DNA from: G025836975 sp040391135
Lineage (GTDB): Bacteria; Pseudomonadota; Gammaproteobacteria; Burkholderiales; Burkholderiaceae_B
Reading direction: 5' to 3'
DNA: 64,000 bases
Assembly (NCBI GenBank): GCA_040391135.1
Contig: JBEBYL010000008.1
Span: forward strand, 62,001-126,000
In this document: piece by piece, positions 8,697 through 16,980 of the stretch
How positions within the stretch are numbered: position 1 is the first letter of the stretch
How the letters are laid out: every line of letters begins with the position of its first letter
Program-made: the position numbers and the translations under genes
The notes under the pieces: generated by a model
What the model was told of the DNA's origin: nothing
The model's input: the letters and a program-made list of their open reading frames with translations, nothing else
The model's database searches: none

Positions 8697-9743
8697 ATGA
8701 GGCAAATTGTTTGCAGTGCCGTGTTGGCGGTGTCAATCCTGGCTGGTATCCAGACTGCCGCGGCACAGGATCCGATCAAGTTGCGTGTGGCTGGCAATTT
8801 ATTGTCGACCGGGCTTATATTGGAAAAGAAGGAGCAGCCATTTTTTGTCGATTTTCAAAAAAATACCGGGCTTCCCGTTGAGGTCGACTACAAGCCTATG
8901 GATTCATTGGGGATCAAGGACGTTGAAGGTTTGCGCACCTTACGGTCGGGACTGTTCGATATCGTCTCGCTTCGCTTGAATCAGGTTTCGCGCGACGAAC
9001 CATTTTTACTTGGGCTGGATCTTGTCGGACTAAATCCGGATTTTAAAACCACCAAAGCCGTAGTCGATGCATATCGCCCAGTCTTTGATAAGCGTCTTCA
9101 GGAGCGTTTCAACGGCAAGCTGCTGGCCATTTGGCCCTTTGGCCCTCAAGTGCTCTTCTGCAAAGACGAACTTGCCGGTTTGAAAGATCTGAAGAATCGA
9201 AAAGTGCGAGTGTACGATCAGTCTCTGGCCAAATTCATAGAAAATATCGGAGGAATTCCGGTCACGCTGGCGTTTGGCGAAGTGCAGCAGGCACTGCAAC
9301 GCGGCTTGGTGGATTGCGCAATAACCGGGCCAAGCTCGGCCAATAGCGCTGGCTGGCCTGAAGTGTCCAATTACTTCATGCCTATTGGTTTCTCGGTGGG
9401 AATGCAGGCCTATGGAATGAATCTCAAGACTTGGAACAAATTCAGCGATGAGCAAAAGGCCAAGCTCACCGAGATATTCGCTAATTACGAGAAAGAACTC
9501 TTCCGCTATTCGGAAGAGCTGTTTGACGATGCCGTTCGCTGCAACGTCGGCAAGCAGCCATGTACGACCGTTCGGCCCTATCAAATGAAAGAAGTCGCTG
9601 TGTCCGATGCGGATAAGGAAATTATTCGCGACGCCATGGCAAAAATTTCTCTGCCTGAATGGTCCGAGGTTTGTGAAAAAAGCTACAAAGGTTGCCTGGA
9701 TGTCTGGAAGTCCACCATTGGTCCGGTAGTGGGCGTTCAATAG
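8697..9743 (+). CDS. TRAP transporter solute-binding protein (DctP type)
   Basis: This 348-aa periplasmic protein would bind a carboxylate for the TRAP transporter encoded next to it. It has a clear signal peptide (MRQIVCSAVLAVSILAG...AAAQ, cleavage about residue 23) and family motifs such as LKNRKVRVYDQSLAKFI, FGEVQQALQRGLVDCAITGP and the tail with aromatic residues. AAGGAG lies 9 bases before the ATG at 8697. Four cysteines (RCNVGKQPC and CEKSYKGC) could form disulfides. Base composition is less GC-rich than in the surrounding housekeeping genes. Confidence 0.9.
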   Translation: MRQIVCSAVLAVSILAGIQTAAAQDPIKLRVAGNLLSTGLILEKKEQPFFVDFQKNTGLPVEVDYKPMDSLGIKDVEGLRTLRSGLFDIVSLRLNQVSRDEPFLLGLDLVGLNPDFKTTKAVVDAYRPVFDKRLQERFNGKLLAIWPFGPQVLFCKDELAGLKDLKNRKVRVYDQSLAKFIENIGGIPVTLAFGEVQQALQRGLVDCAITGPSSANSAGWPEVSNYFMPIGFSVGMQAYGMNLKTWNKFSDEQKAKLTEIFANYEKELFRYSEELFDDAVRCNVGKQPCTTVRPYQMKEVAVSDADKEIIRDAMAKISLPEWSEVCEKSYKGCLDVWKSTIGPVVGVQ

Positions 9744-9817
9744 ATCAGTTCCGTTGCATTGTCCGCCGCCTGCTTGCCAGGCGCCCGGGCAGTGCCATGA
9801 CTTCCGATAGGATATCC

Positions 9818-10378
9818 ATGAAAAAATTAGCAGGCCTTTTGTCGGCCGTATTTGGCTATTTATTATTGCTATTGTCGATACTGGTTGTAGTTGAAACCGT
9901 GGGCCGGAAATGGCTTGGCTTTTCACTGCAAGGCGTTGATGAGCTGGGCGGCTATGTTCTGGCAGTAACGACCGGCTTGGCATTCACCGTCGCACTGGTT
10001 GATCGCGCCCACATCAGAATCGACCTTTTCTATGATCGATGCTCCGCCACGATGAGATCCTGGTTGGATTGGCTATCTTTGCTGCTTGTCGTATGCATGT
10101 CCATTTTGCTGAGCTACGTTGCCATGCTTTCGTTGCGCGAAACCATCGAGTTTGGAAGCACCGCGCCTACACCTTGGGCTACGCCGCTGGTGTGGCCTCA
10201 AGGATTCTGGATGGCGACCCTGGCGATATTTTCTTTGGCAGCTATTTTCACGTTCGTGCAGGGCACTCGTTTATTGCTTGCCCGCTCTTTCGATAAATTG
10301 AGACATGACTATGGACTCAAGGTTGTGGCCGATGAGTTGAAAGAAGAACTTGCCGCCTTCGAGCAGCGTTCAAATTAA
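9818..10378 (+). CDS. TRAP transporter small permease subunit (DctQ type)
   Basis: This protein of about 186 aa has four predicted membrane helices (roughly residues 7-30, 45-65, 85-110, 125-150 by hydrophobicity). It carries the DctQ signature GVDELGGYVLAVTTGLAFTVAL followed by RAHIRIDLFYD. It pairs with DctM to form the membrane part of a sodium-driven TRAP importer. The ATG at 9818 has AGGA five bases upstream; an alternative ATG at 9797 lacks a site. It is 13 bp ahead of the large subunit gene. Confidence 0.9.
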   Translation: MKKLAGLLSAVFGYLLLLLSILVVVETVGRKWLGFSLQGVDELGGYVLAVTTGLAFTVALVDRAHIRIDLFYDRCSATMRSWLDWLSLLLVVCMSILLSYVAMLSLRETIEFGSTAPTPWATPLVWPQGFWMATLAIFSLAAIFTFVQGTRLLLARSFDKLRHDYGLKVVADELKEELAAFEQRSN

Positions 10379-10391
10379 GGTTTATGGTGAC

Positions 10392-11690
10392 ATGGCAATC
10401 TCAACTCTGGTAATTGGCTTTTTTGTGTCGCTTGCCGTGCTGCTGGCAAGTGCTCCTGTTGCTGTTACGCTGGCTGGCGTTGGCATGGCGGGAGGACTCG
10501 CCACGATAGGCTGGCCAATCGTCGAATCTTTGGGTAGCGTCGTATGGGGAGTACAGAACGAATACTCGCTAACCGCTATTCCCTTGTTCATTCTTTTAGG
10601 CGAACTTTTGCTGCGTAGTGGACTGGCCGATAGCATGTATACGGCTTTGGCTGCCTGGGTGGGGAGGCTGCCGGGCGGTCTCCTGCATGCCAATATGACA
10701 GCATGCGCGTTATTTTCCGCGACCAGTGGCTCATCGGTGGCCACATCCGCCACCGTCGGCACTGTGGCGTTGCCCGCTTTGCGGGAGCGCAACTATCCAT
10801 TGGCTCCAACACTGGGCTCTCTGGCTGCCGGCGGTACTTTAGGGATATTGATTCCGCCGAGCATAGCGCTATTGGTTTATGGCTCGATGACCAGCGTATC
10901 AATAGGAAAGTTGTTTATTGCCGGCGTCGTGCCCGGTATATTGCTGACGTTGTGTTTCATGGTCTGGATAGCATGGAGCAGCCGCAAGTTCATGGCTTCG
11001 GTACGAGAAGAATCGAAAATTTCCTTGTCGGAGAAGCTGCGCTTGTCGCTCCATCTGATACCACCTTCCATCGTTTTTCTGGTCGTCATGGGCAGCATTT
11101 ACGGCGGCATCGCCACCCCGACGGAATCTGCCGGCTTGGGAGTGATCCTTATTATCATTATGGCGTTCGTGAGTGGACGCTTCAGCTTCGGTATGCTGCA
11201 TCAGAGCTTTCGCCAAACGGCTGCCTTGACTGGCATGATTGCATTGATCATTGTTGGCGCGTTTGTGCTCAATGTCACGCTCAATGCCCTCGACGTGCCA
11301 CAGATGTTGTCTCGCGCCGTTCTTACCGCTGGAATAACGCCGCTCCAGTTTTTCCTGACACTGATCGTCTTCTACATAATTCTGGGAATGTTCCTGGAAG
11401 TGTTGTCCATGCAAGTGACGACTATCCCCATTGTCTTTCCGGTGGCTATGGCGTTAGGCATTGATCCGGTCTGGCTGGGCATTTTCATTGTGCTCATGAG
11501 CGAAATCGCTTTGATCACCCCTCCGGTTGGTTTGAATCTTTTTGTTGTGCAAGGCGTGCGTCGGGATGGCGGCCCGGTAGGCGATGTTATTAAGGGGACG
11601 TTGCCCTATGTGCTCATTCTGGTGCTGTTTACCTTCCTCATTTGGTATGTGCCTGAGCTTGTTTTATGGCTGCCGCGTCATGTTTCCTAA
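10392..11690 (+). CDS. TRAP transporter large permease subunit (DctM type)
   Basis: This 432-aa integral membrane protein has the usual DctM size and about 12 hydrophobic segments. Family motifs include FILLGELLLRSGLADSMY, SGSSVATSATVGTVALPAL, AAGGTLGILIPPSIALLVYG and, near the end, ALITPPVGLNLFVVQG. It forms the transport channel with the DctQ-like subunit, driven by an ion gradient. The amidase gene begins 9 bp after its stop, so the transporter and amidase are almost certainly co-transcribed. Confidence 0.95.
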   Translation: MAISTLVIGFFVSLAVLLASAPVAVTLAGVGMAGGLATIGWPIVESLGSVVWGVQNEYSLTAIPLFILLGELLLRSGLADSMYTALAAWVGRLPGGLLHANMTACALFSATSGSSVATSATVGTVALPALRERNYPLAPTLGSLAAGGTLGILIPPSIALLVYGSMTSVSIGKLFIAGVVPGILLTLCFMVWIAWSSRKFMASVREESKISLSEKLRLSLHLIPPSIVFLVVMGSIYGGIATPTESAGLGVILIIIMAFVSGRFSFGMLHQSFRQTAALTGMIALIIVGAFVLNVTLNALDVPQMLSRAVLTAGITPLQFFLTLIVFYIILGMFLEVLSMQVTTIPIVFPVAMALGIDPVWLGIFIVLMSEIALITPPVGLNLFVVQGVRRDGGPVGDVIKGTLPYVLILVLFTFLIWYVPELVLWLPRHVS

Positions 11691-11699
11691 GGAATGGCC

Positions 11700-13142
11700 A
11701 TGAGAGTAGATACGGACTTGTGGGCCTTGTCCGCGCAACAGATCGTGCAGGGCTATTCGGATGCGCGTTTTACGCCCATGGATGTGTTCGAGAGCATCCA
11801 GTCCCGGTTGGACATGGTCAACCCTGTATTGAATGCGGTGGTTTTTTCAAATCGAGCTGGCGCTTTCGATTGTGCCGCCGCCAGCGCCCGCCGCTGGAAA
11901 CAGGGCAAGCCTCTGTCGTTGCTGGATGGAGTTCCCATCACAGTCAAGGACAATATCAATGCGGCCGGTATGCCTACGATGTGGGGAAGTCGCCTTTTTA
12001 TGGACTATGTTCCTGAGAAAGATGAGCTTCCTGTGGCTCGGATGCGCGAAGCCGGTGCCGTGGTGTTGGGAAAGACCAATGTGCCCGAGTTTACGTTGCA
12101 GGGCTATACCGATAATCTGGTTTTCGGTACGACGGTGAATCCCTGGGATGTGCGTTTGACACCTGGCGGATCCAGCGGAGGCGCGGTAGCCGGAGTCGCG
12201 GCTGGCATAGGCCCGCTGGCGCTTGGCACCGATGGTGGCGGATCGATCCGGCGCCCGTCATCGCATACCGGCCTAGTGGGATTAAAGCCCTCGGTCGGGC
12301 GAGTGCCGCGATGCGACGGCTTGCCTGCAATCTTGCATGATTGCGAGGTCATAGGTCCTATTGCCAGAACGGTCGCCGATATCGAGCTTGCCATGCAGAT
12401 CATGGGAGTGTCGGATGCGCGCGATCCCATGTCGCTACGGTACTTCAATAAGCCGTTCAAGCCTGTCGCCCGTCCCGCGCCTCTCCGCTTTCTTTATATC
12501 GGAACGTTCGGAGGAGCACCGGTTGATCCGGTCATAGGCACCTCCGTGGCCGAAGCTGCGGATCATATGAGTCAACTAGGGCACAGCGTCGAATACTGTG
12601 CAAATTTTACGAAGGCGGATCCCATTAACGAGCTGGTGTGGCCAATTATCGGACAGACTGGACTCGCATGGCTGTTGCGGGACTATCCGCAGTGGAAAAG
12701 CAGGATAAGCCCTTCATTGATTGAGATGGCTGAAACAGGGAACAAGCTGACCGCAAGCCAATATCTGCACGCGCTGGACACGATCACCAAGGTCAAGCGG
12801 GATATTTCTCTTCTCTTGGGGCGCTACGACGTACTGATGACTCCTACGGCTGCGGCGCTGCCATGGCCGGCTAATGATGTGTATCCAGCACAAATAGACG
12901 GGCGGAATGTAGGGCCACGGGGCCATGCAATCTTTACCGCATTTGTGAATGCGACTGGCCTTCCTGCTCTTAATCTTCCATGCCGTCCAGCGCCATCGGG
13001 ATTGCCCATTGGCTTCCAACTGATCGGAAACCAGGGAGACGACGAAATGTTGTGCGCTATCGGCCGCGAATACGAGCGGATACACCCATGGGCGGATCGC
13101 TGGCCGGTACTGAACATGGGGGCGCATAGGGAGTCGAGGTAA
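11700..13142 (+). CDS. Amidase signature-family hydrolase
   Basis: This 480-aa cytoplasmic amidase has the full Lys-cisSer-Ser triad: Lys83 in VPITVKDNINAAG, Ser158 in TPGGSSGG and Ser182 in GTDGGGSIRRPSS. It would hydrolyse an amide to a carboxylic acid and ammonia or an amine. The start at 11700 is favoured because AAGGA lies 7 bases before it, whereas 11694 is one base from that site. Position after the TRAP genes suggests that the imported molecule, or a derivative, is the amide. GatA is the closest well-known relative, but no gatB/gatC is present, so a tRNA role is unlikely. Confidence 0.92.
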   Translation: MRVDTDLWALSAQQIVQGYSDARFTPMDVFESIQSRLDMVNPVLNAVVFSNRAGAFDCAAASARRWKQGKPLSLLDGVPITVKDNINAAGMPTMWGSRLFMDYVPEKDELPVARMREAGAVVLGKTNVPEFTLQGYTDNLVFGTTVNPWDVRLTPGGSSGGAVAGVAAGIGPLALGTDGGGSIRRPSSHTGLVGLKPSVGRVPRCDGLPAILHDCEVIGPIARTVADIELAMQIMGVSDARDPMSLRYFNKPFKPVARPAPLRFLYIGTFGGAPVDPVIGTSVAEAADHMSQLGHSVEYCANFTKADPINELVWPIIGQTGLAWLLRDYPQWKSRISPSLIEMAETGNKLTASQYLHALDTITKVKRDISLLLGRYDVLMTPTAAALPWPANDVYPAQIDGRNVGPRGHAIFTAFVNATGLPALNLPCRPAPSGLPIGFQLIGNQGDDEMLCAIGREYERIHPWADRWPVLNMGAHRESR

Positions 13143-13296
13143 CGTAAATCGATTTTTTATCGCTACCGTCGTTCTATGTAGCAAAGGCATTGCCTTGCCG
13201 GCAGAAAACCTGATGGAGCCATGATCCAAGTATGGCAAAATGGGACGGTGCATTCCAGAGAAGCATTGCCCACTAATTTTGTCTGATGGAGAAAAA

Positions 13297-15120
13297 ATGA
13301 CCTATCGCGCACCCATCCAGGATATACGCTTCATTATCAAAGAACTGGCCGATCTGGATGGCGTTCTTGCCTTGCCGGGGTTTGAAGAGGTTTCCGAGGA
13401 TCTGGTCGACGCGGTGCTAGAGGAAAATGCCCGTTTCGTAGAGCAGGCCATCGCGCCGCTCAACCGCCAGGGCGATACCTCTCCGGCGAAATGGTCGGAC
13501 GGCAGCGTGGCGACGTCGCCCGGCTTCAAGCAGGCTTTCAGCGAGTTTGCCCAAGGCGGCTGGCAGGGTCTGCAACATGAGCAGGAGTGGGGCGGGCAGG
13601 GGCTGCCTAAACTTGTCGGCGCTCCGGCCAGCGAAAACATCAACGCGGCCAATCTGGCGTTTTCCTTGTGCCCTTTGCTGACCGACGGCGTTATCGAGGC
13701 CTTGACGACGGTGGGCAGCAAACAGCAGCAGTCTGTTTTCATACCGCCCATGCTCGAAGGCCGCTGGACAGGCACCATGAACCTGACCGAGCCGCAGGCG
13801 GGCTCGGACCTTGCCCTGATCACAACCCGGGCAGTCCCGCAGGACGATGGCAGCTATCGGCTTTCCGGCCAAAAAATATTCATCACCTACGGCGAACACG
13901 ATATGGCGGAAAATATCGTGCACCTGGTGCTGGCGCGCACCCCGGATGCGCCCAAGGGCGTGAAGGGAATCTCGCTATTCATTGTCCCGAAATACCTGGT
14001 CGGCGATGATGGCTCGCTGGGTAAGCGCAATGACGTCTGGTGTGCTTCGCTGGAGCACAAGCTGGGCATACATGGCAGCCCGACCGCCGTGCTCCTGTAT
14101 GGATCGGGCAAGGGCGAAGTGGGCGAGGGCGCCGTCGGCTATCTGGTCGGCGAGGAGAACCGCGGGCTGGAATATATGTTCATCATGATGAATGCGGCGC
14201 GTTACGCGGTGGGCATTCAGGGGGTGGCCTTGTCCGAGCGGGCGCTGCAGCACGCCACGGCCTATGCGCAAGACCGCCTGCAAGGGCAGGCCCTGGAAGG
14301 GTCGGACGGGCCGGTGGCCATTGCCAATCATCCCGATGTGCAACGCATGCTGCTGACCATGAAGGCCTTGACCGAAGGGTCGCGCGCCCTGGCCTATGTG
14401 GCCGCGTCTGCTTGCGACAAGTCGCGCCGGCATGCCGATCCGGCCGAGCGTGCCAGGAACAAGGCGCTGTACGAATATTATGTCCCGGTGGTCAAGGGCT
14501 TTTCCACCGAGACCTCGGTGGAGGTCGCATCTTTGGGTGTGCAGGTGCACGGGGGCATGGGCTTCATCGAGGAAACGGGGGCCGCGCAGTATTATCGCGA
14601 TGCCCGCATCTTGCCGATTTACGAAGGTACCACGGCGATACAGGCCAACGATTTTATAGGGCGGAAGCTGCTGCGCGACGGCGGGGCCGTGGCCAAGGCA
14701 TTGGCGCAAGAAATGCGCGCGACGGTGCAACTGCTCGAGCAGGCGGCCGCCAAGGGCGGCGCCGATGCCGACGGCCTGGCCATGATGGCCCAACGATTGA
14801 GCCGGGCGGTTGACGCCTATGAGCAGGCCGGCGGCTTCATGCTGACCAATGCGCGCGACGCGCTGCGGGCGGTATTCCTGGGCAGTGTTCCTTATCTGAT
14901 GCTGGCGGGCGTGGTGCATGCGGGCTGGCAAATGGCCAGGGCCGCGCTGGCCTGCCTGGAGCACGAGGCTGCGGGGAGCGCAACGGACTTCCATAGGCGG
15001 AAGTTTGCGACGGCGGTGTTCTATGCGGCTTCCATCCTGCCGCGGGCTGAATCCCTGTCGGCCACCATCCTGGAGGGAAGTGTTGTAAACCGGTATGCTT
15101 CTACGGCAATCGGAACATAA
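13297..15120 (+). CDS. Acyl-CoA dehydrogenase, large form with C-terminal extension (DmdC/FadE-like)
   Basis: This 607-aa FAD enzyme is longer than classical acyl-CoA dehydrogenases (about 380 aa). It has the N-terminal helical domain, the middle domain with MNLTEPQAGSDLALITTRA and SGQKIFITYGEHD, the C-terminal helical domain with VQVHGGMGFIEETGAAQYYRDARI and YEGTTAIQANDFIGRK, and an extra about 120-residue tail. This is the layout of 3-methylmercaptopropionyl-CoA dehydrogenase-like proteins, many of which use ordinary acyl-CoAs. GATGGAG precedes the ATG. EtfBA (3771-5450) is the likely electron acceptor. It is separated by 154 bp from the amidase, so it is probably its own unit. Confidence 0.92.
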   Translation: MTYRAPIQDIRFIIKELADLDGVLALPGFEEVSEDLVDAVLEENARFVEQAIAPLNRQGDTSPAKWSDGSVATSPGFKQAFSEFAQGGWQGLQHEQEWGGQGLPKLVGAPASENINAANLAFSLCPLLTDGVIEALTTVGSKQQQSVFIPPMLEGRWTGTMNLTEPQAGSDLALITTRAVPQDDGSYRLSGQKIFITYGEHDMAENIVHLVLARTPDAPKGVKGISLFIVPKYLVGDDGSLGKRNDVWCASLEHKLGIHGSPTAVLLYGSGKGEVGEGAVGYLVGEENRGLEYMFIMMNAARYAVGIQGVALSERALQHATAYAQDRLQGQALEGSDGPVAIANHPDVQRMLLTMKALTEGSRALAYVAASACDKSRRHADPAERARNKALYEYYVPVVKGFSTETSVEVASLGVQVHGGMGFIEETGAAQYYRDARILPIYEGTTAIQANDFIGRKLLRDGGAVAKALAQEMRATVQLLEQAAAKGGADADGLAMMAQRLSRAVDAYEQAGGFMLTNARDALRAVFLGSVPYLMLAGVVHAGWQMARAALACLEHEAAGSATDFHRRKFATAVFYAASILPRAESLSATILEGSVVNRYASTAIGT

Positions 15121-15213
15121 GGTTATACGAATATCTTATTTCCTTAAGCTTGCTTATGCTGCCAAAATATAAGGCATACCTTTTCTGTGTGTTGTTTTAC
15201 TAAGAGAGCTGCC

Positions 15214-15855
15214 ATGACGACTTTGCGCCTGGGCGATACCGCCCCTGATTTCGAGCAGGATTCTTCCATAGGAAAAATCCGTTTCTACGACTACCTGGGC
15301 GATAGCTGGGGGGTGCTTTTTTCGCACCCGGCCGACTTCACGCCCGTCTGCACCACCGAGCTGGGATATACCGCGATTGTGTCCGGGGAGTTCGCCAAGC
15401 GCAATGCCAAGGTCATCGCCGTTTCGGTCGACGATGCGGAATCGCACCGCAAGTGGATAGAAGACATCAACGATACCCAGAAGACCAAGGTGGAATATCC
15501 CATACTGGCCGACGAGGATCGCAAGGTTTCCAACCTGTACGACATGATCCATCCCAATGCCAGCACGACGGCCACCGTTCGTTCGGTCTTCATCATCGAT
15601 CCGGCCCGGAAAATCCGCCTGACCCTTACCTACCCGGCCAGCACGGGCCGTAATTTCAATGAGATCCTGCGTGTGCTCGATTCCCTGCAGCTTACCGACA
15701 GCCACAGCGTGGCGACGCCGGTCAACTGGGAAGACGGCGACGATGTGATCATCGTTCCTTCGATCAAGGATGAAGCCGTCCTGAAGGAAAAATTCCCCAA
15801 GGGCTACACCGCCGTGCGTCCTTACCTGCGCATTACGCCTCAGCCCAACAAGTAA
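15214..15855 (+). CDS. 1-Cys peroxiredoxin (Prx6-like)
   Basis: This 213-aa peroxidase has the peroxidatic Cys46 in PADFTPVCTTELG. It has the length and C-terminal domain (PVNWEDGDDVIIVPS, then KGYTAVRPYLRITPQ) of the Prx6/AhpC-TSA 1-Cys group, with no conserved resolving cysteine visible. It should reduce hydrogen or organic peroxides in the cytoplasm. AGAGAG precedes the ATG at 15214; the in-frame ATG at 15187 has no site. It is monocistronic and is followed by a hairpin terminator. Confidence 0.93.
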   Translation: MTTLRLGDTAPDFEQDSSIGKIRFYDYLGDSWGVLFSHPADFTPVCTTELGYTAIVSGEFAKRNAKVIAVSVDDAESHRKWIEDINDTQKTKVEYPILADEDRKVSNLYDMIHPNASTTATVRSVFIIDPARKIRLTLTYPASTGRNFNEILRVLDSLQLTDSHSVATPVNWEDGDDVIIVPSIKDEAVLKEKFPKGYTAVRPYLRITPQPNK

Positions 15856-15938
15856 TAAAGCGTCGTACTTTCGCCCCGGCCTGGTCGCTGGGGCGTCGGA
15901 TTTCAGACCCGCCCAAGTAGCTGTTCCCTATGGAAAGG

Positions 15939-15958
15939 CTCGCTTCGGCGGGTTTTTT
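15939..15958 (+). terminator. Rho-independent terminator after the peroxiredoxin gene
   Basis: A short stem CTCGC/GCGGG with a UUCG tetraloop (15939-15952) is followed by six T. The UUCG loop adds stability. It separates the peroxiredoxin from the LexA-box region downstream. Confidence 0.7.
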
Positions 15959-16034
15959 GCTGTTTTTCAGGCCCGCGCCGCATTTAAGGAACGTGGTATT
16001 TCTACCTAGTAGTGAAATAAACGCTTGCAAAAAC

Positions 16035-16054
16035 AACTGTTGTTTTATACAGTA
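16035..16054. promoter_or_regulatory. LexA-type (SOS) box 1
   Basis: The core CTGT-N8-ACAG is at 16037-16052, and the flanks make it AACTGT...ACAGTA, very close to the gammaproteobacterial/betaproteobacterial LexA consensus TACTGT...ACAGTA. The rest of the 323-bp stretch 15856-16178 holds the terminator above, a second box and an AT-rich leader; no other gene is seen there. Confidence 0.75.
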
Positions 16055-16067
16055 CGTTTTATGGGTT

Positions 16068-16087
16068 GACTGTGTTTTTAAACAGTA
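16068..16087. promoter_or_regulatory. LexA-type (SOS) box 2
   Basis: A second perfect CTGT-N8-ACAG is at 16070-16085 (GACTGT...ACAGTA), with its centre 33 bp, about three helical turns, from box 1. TTGACT at 16066-16071 could be a -35 element overlapping this box, with a weak -10 near 16086-16093, placing the start of transcription about 80 bases before the 58-aa gene. Confidence 0.75.
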
Positions 16088-16178
16088 TGTATGCGCAGGC
16101 CTTTCGGCGGGCAGTCTGCGGCAGGTAATCATAAAAACCCCATAAAACCCAACCGCCGCTTTCTATGCGAGAAAAACA

Positions 16179-16355
16179 ATGCAAGCTCAGCACTCCAAGA
16201 AACTCCCGTCCAAATGGCCTTTTCCCGCCCGTCGCGGCCAGGACAAATCCGGCGGCTTGACCCGCGGCGCCATGGTTGCCGATATTTGCATGGTGGCAGC
16301 CTGGGGCGCCACCATTCCCGGCCTTATGTGGCTGGGGGTGGCGGGGGGCTTTTAA
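16179..16355 (+). CDS. Small single-span membrane protein, likely SOS-induced (58 aa)
   Basis: I do not recognise a family. The 58-aa protein has a basic N-terminal half (KK, PSK, ARR residues, about 1-30), then the hydrophobic stretch AMVADICMVAAWGATIPGLM and WLGVAGGF up to the C-terminus, giving one membrane span with an N-in topology. A GAGA motif lies about 7 bases before the ATG. Two perfect LexA-type boxes sit 95-145 bp upstream on the same strand, with nothing between. SOS-induced one-span proteins in other bacteria either stop division (Caulobacter SidA) or depolarise the membrane (E. coli TisB), so one of these roles is possible. The gene is too short for routine gene calling. Confidence 0.65.
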   Translation: MQAQHSKKLPSKWPFPARRGQDKSGGLTRGAMVADICMVAAWGATIPGLMWLGVAGGF

Positions 16356-16372
16356 AAATCCAGGTTTCCCCG

Positions 16373-16488
16373 TATAATGGCAGGCTTTGCTAACTCATCC
16401 TCTGACGGGTAGGCGCGGTAATAGCGCTTATTGATGCCTGTTGGTTGCTTGAAGTGTTTAATAAAAACTTCAAGCCGTGCCTGCAGGC
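16373..16488 (+). promoter_or_regulatory. rplS promoter and structured leader
   Basis: A perfect -10 hexamer TATAAT lies at 16373-16378, starting 18 bases after the stop of the 58-aa gene; no clear -35 is seen. The leader of about 150 bases contains an 8-bp perfect hairpin CTTGAAGT/ACTTCAAG (16448-16455 with 16467-16474) and then the 10-base palindrome GCCTGCAGGC (16479-16488) about 50 bases before the rplS start. Such a leader could support autogenous or growth-rate control of L19, but this is inference. Confidence 0.5.
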
Positions 16489-16536
16489 AGTGCTTTATAA
16501 GACGCCCGCATCAAGATGAAACCTGGAGTGTTCATT

Positions 16537-16926
16537 GTGAACCTGATCGAAGCTATTGAACAAGAAGAAATCGCGCGCCTTACCGGCGGCGAAGCCAAAC
16601 CCGTATTTGGCCCTGGCGATACCGTTATCGTCAATGTAAACGTTGTCGAAGGTACGCGTAAGCGCGTGCAGGCCTACGAAGGCGTTGTCATCGGCAAGCG
16701 TAATCGCGGTCTGAATTCGTCCTTTATCGTTCGCAAGATTTCGTCGGGCGAAGCGGTCGAGCGTACGTTTCAGCTGTATTCCCCGCAAATTGCCAGCATT
16801 GAAGTAAAGCGCCGTGGCGATGTACGCCGTGCTAAACTTTATTATCTGCGCAGCCGTTCGGGTAAAGCCGCTCGCATCAAAGAAAAACTGGTTCGCAAGT
16901 CGGCCAAGAAGGGCACTGCCGAATAA
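16537..16926 (+). CDS. rplS: 50S ribosomal protein L19
   Basis: This 129-aa protein of the large ribosomal subunit sits at the 30S-50S interface. Family blocks are FGPGDTVIVNVNVVEGTRKR, QAYEGVVIGKRNRGLNSSF and VKRRGDVRRAKLYYLRS. The GTG at 16537 (giving MNLIEAIEQEEI) matches the usual L19 start and has CTGGAG 8 bases before it; the ATG at 16516 would add seven residues. In E. coli rplS ends the rpsP-rimM-trmD-rplS operon, but none of these partners is upstream here. Confidence 0.97.
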   Translation: MNLIEAIEQEEIARLTGGEAKPVFGPGDTVIVNVNVVEGTRKRVQAYEGVVIGKRNRGLNSSFIVRKISSGEAVERTFQLYSPQIASIEVKRRGDVRRAKLYYLRSRSGKAARIKEKLVRKSAKKGTAE

Positions 16927-16950
16927 GCAGGGCTACCCCGATGCAAACCA

Positions 16951-16980
16951 ACAAAGGCACCCGATGGGTGCCTTTGTTTT
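16951..16980 (+). terminator. Strong Rho-independent terminator after rplS
   Basis: A 12-bp perfect stem ACAAAGGCACCC/GGGTGCCTTTGT with a 3-base loop (16951-16977) is followed by T residues. The next gene appears to start directly at the end of the T-run. Confidence 0.92.

Noticed and set aside
16091..16393. 100-codon frame overlapping the 58-aa gene in another frame
   Set aside because: Arg/Gly/Pro-rich shadow composition, no ribosome site, and it runs over the rplS promoter; the 58-aa frame has a coherent membrane segment.
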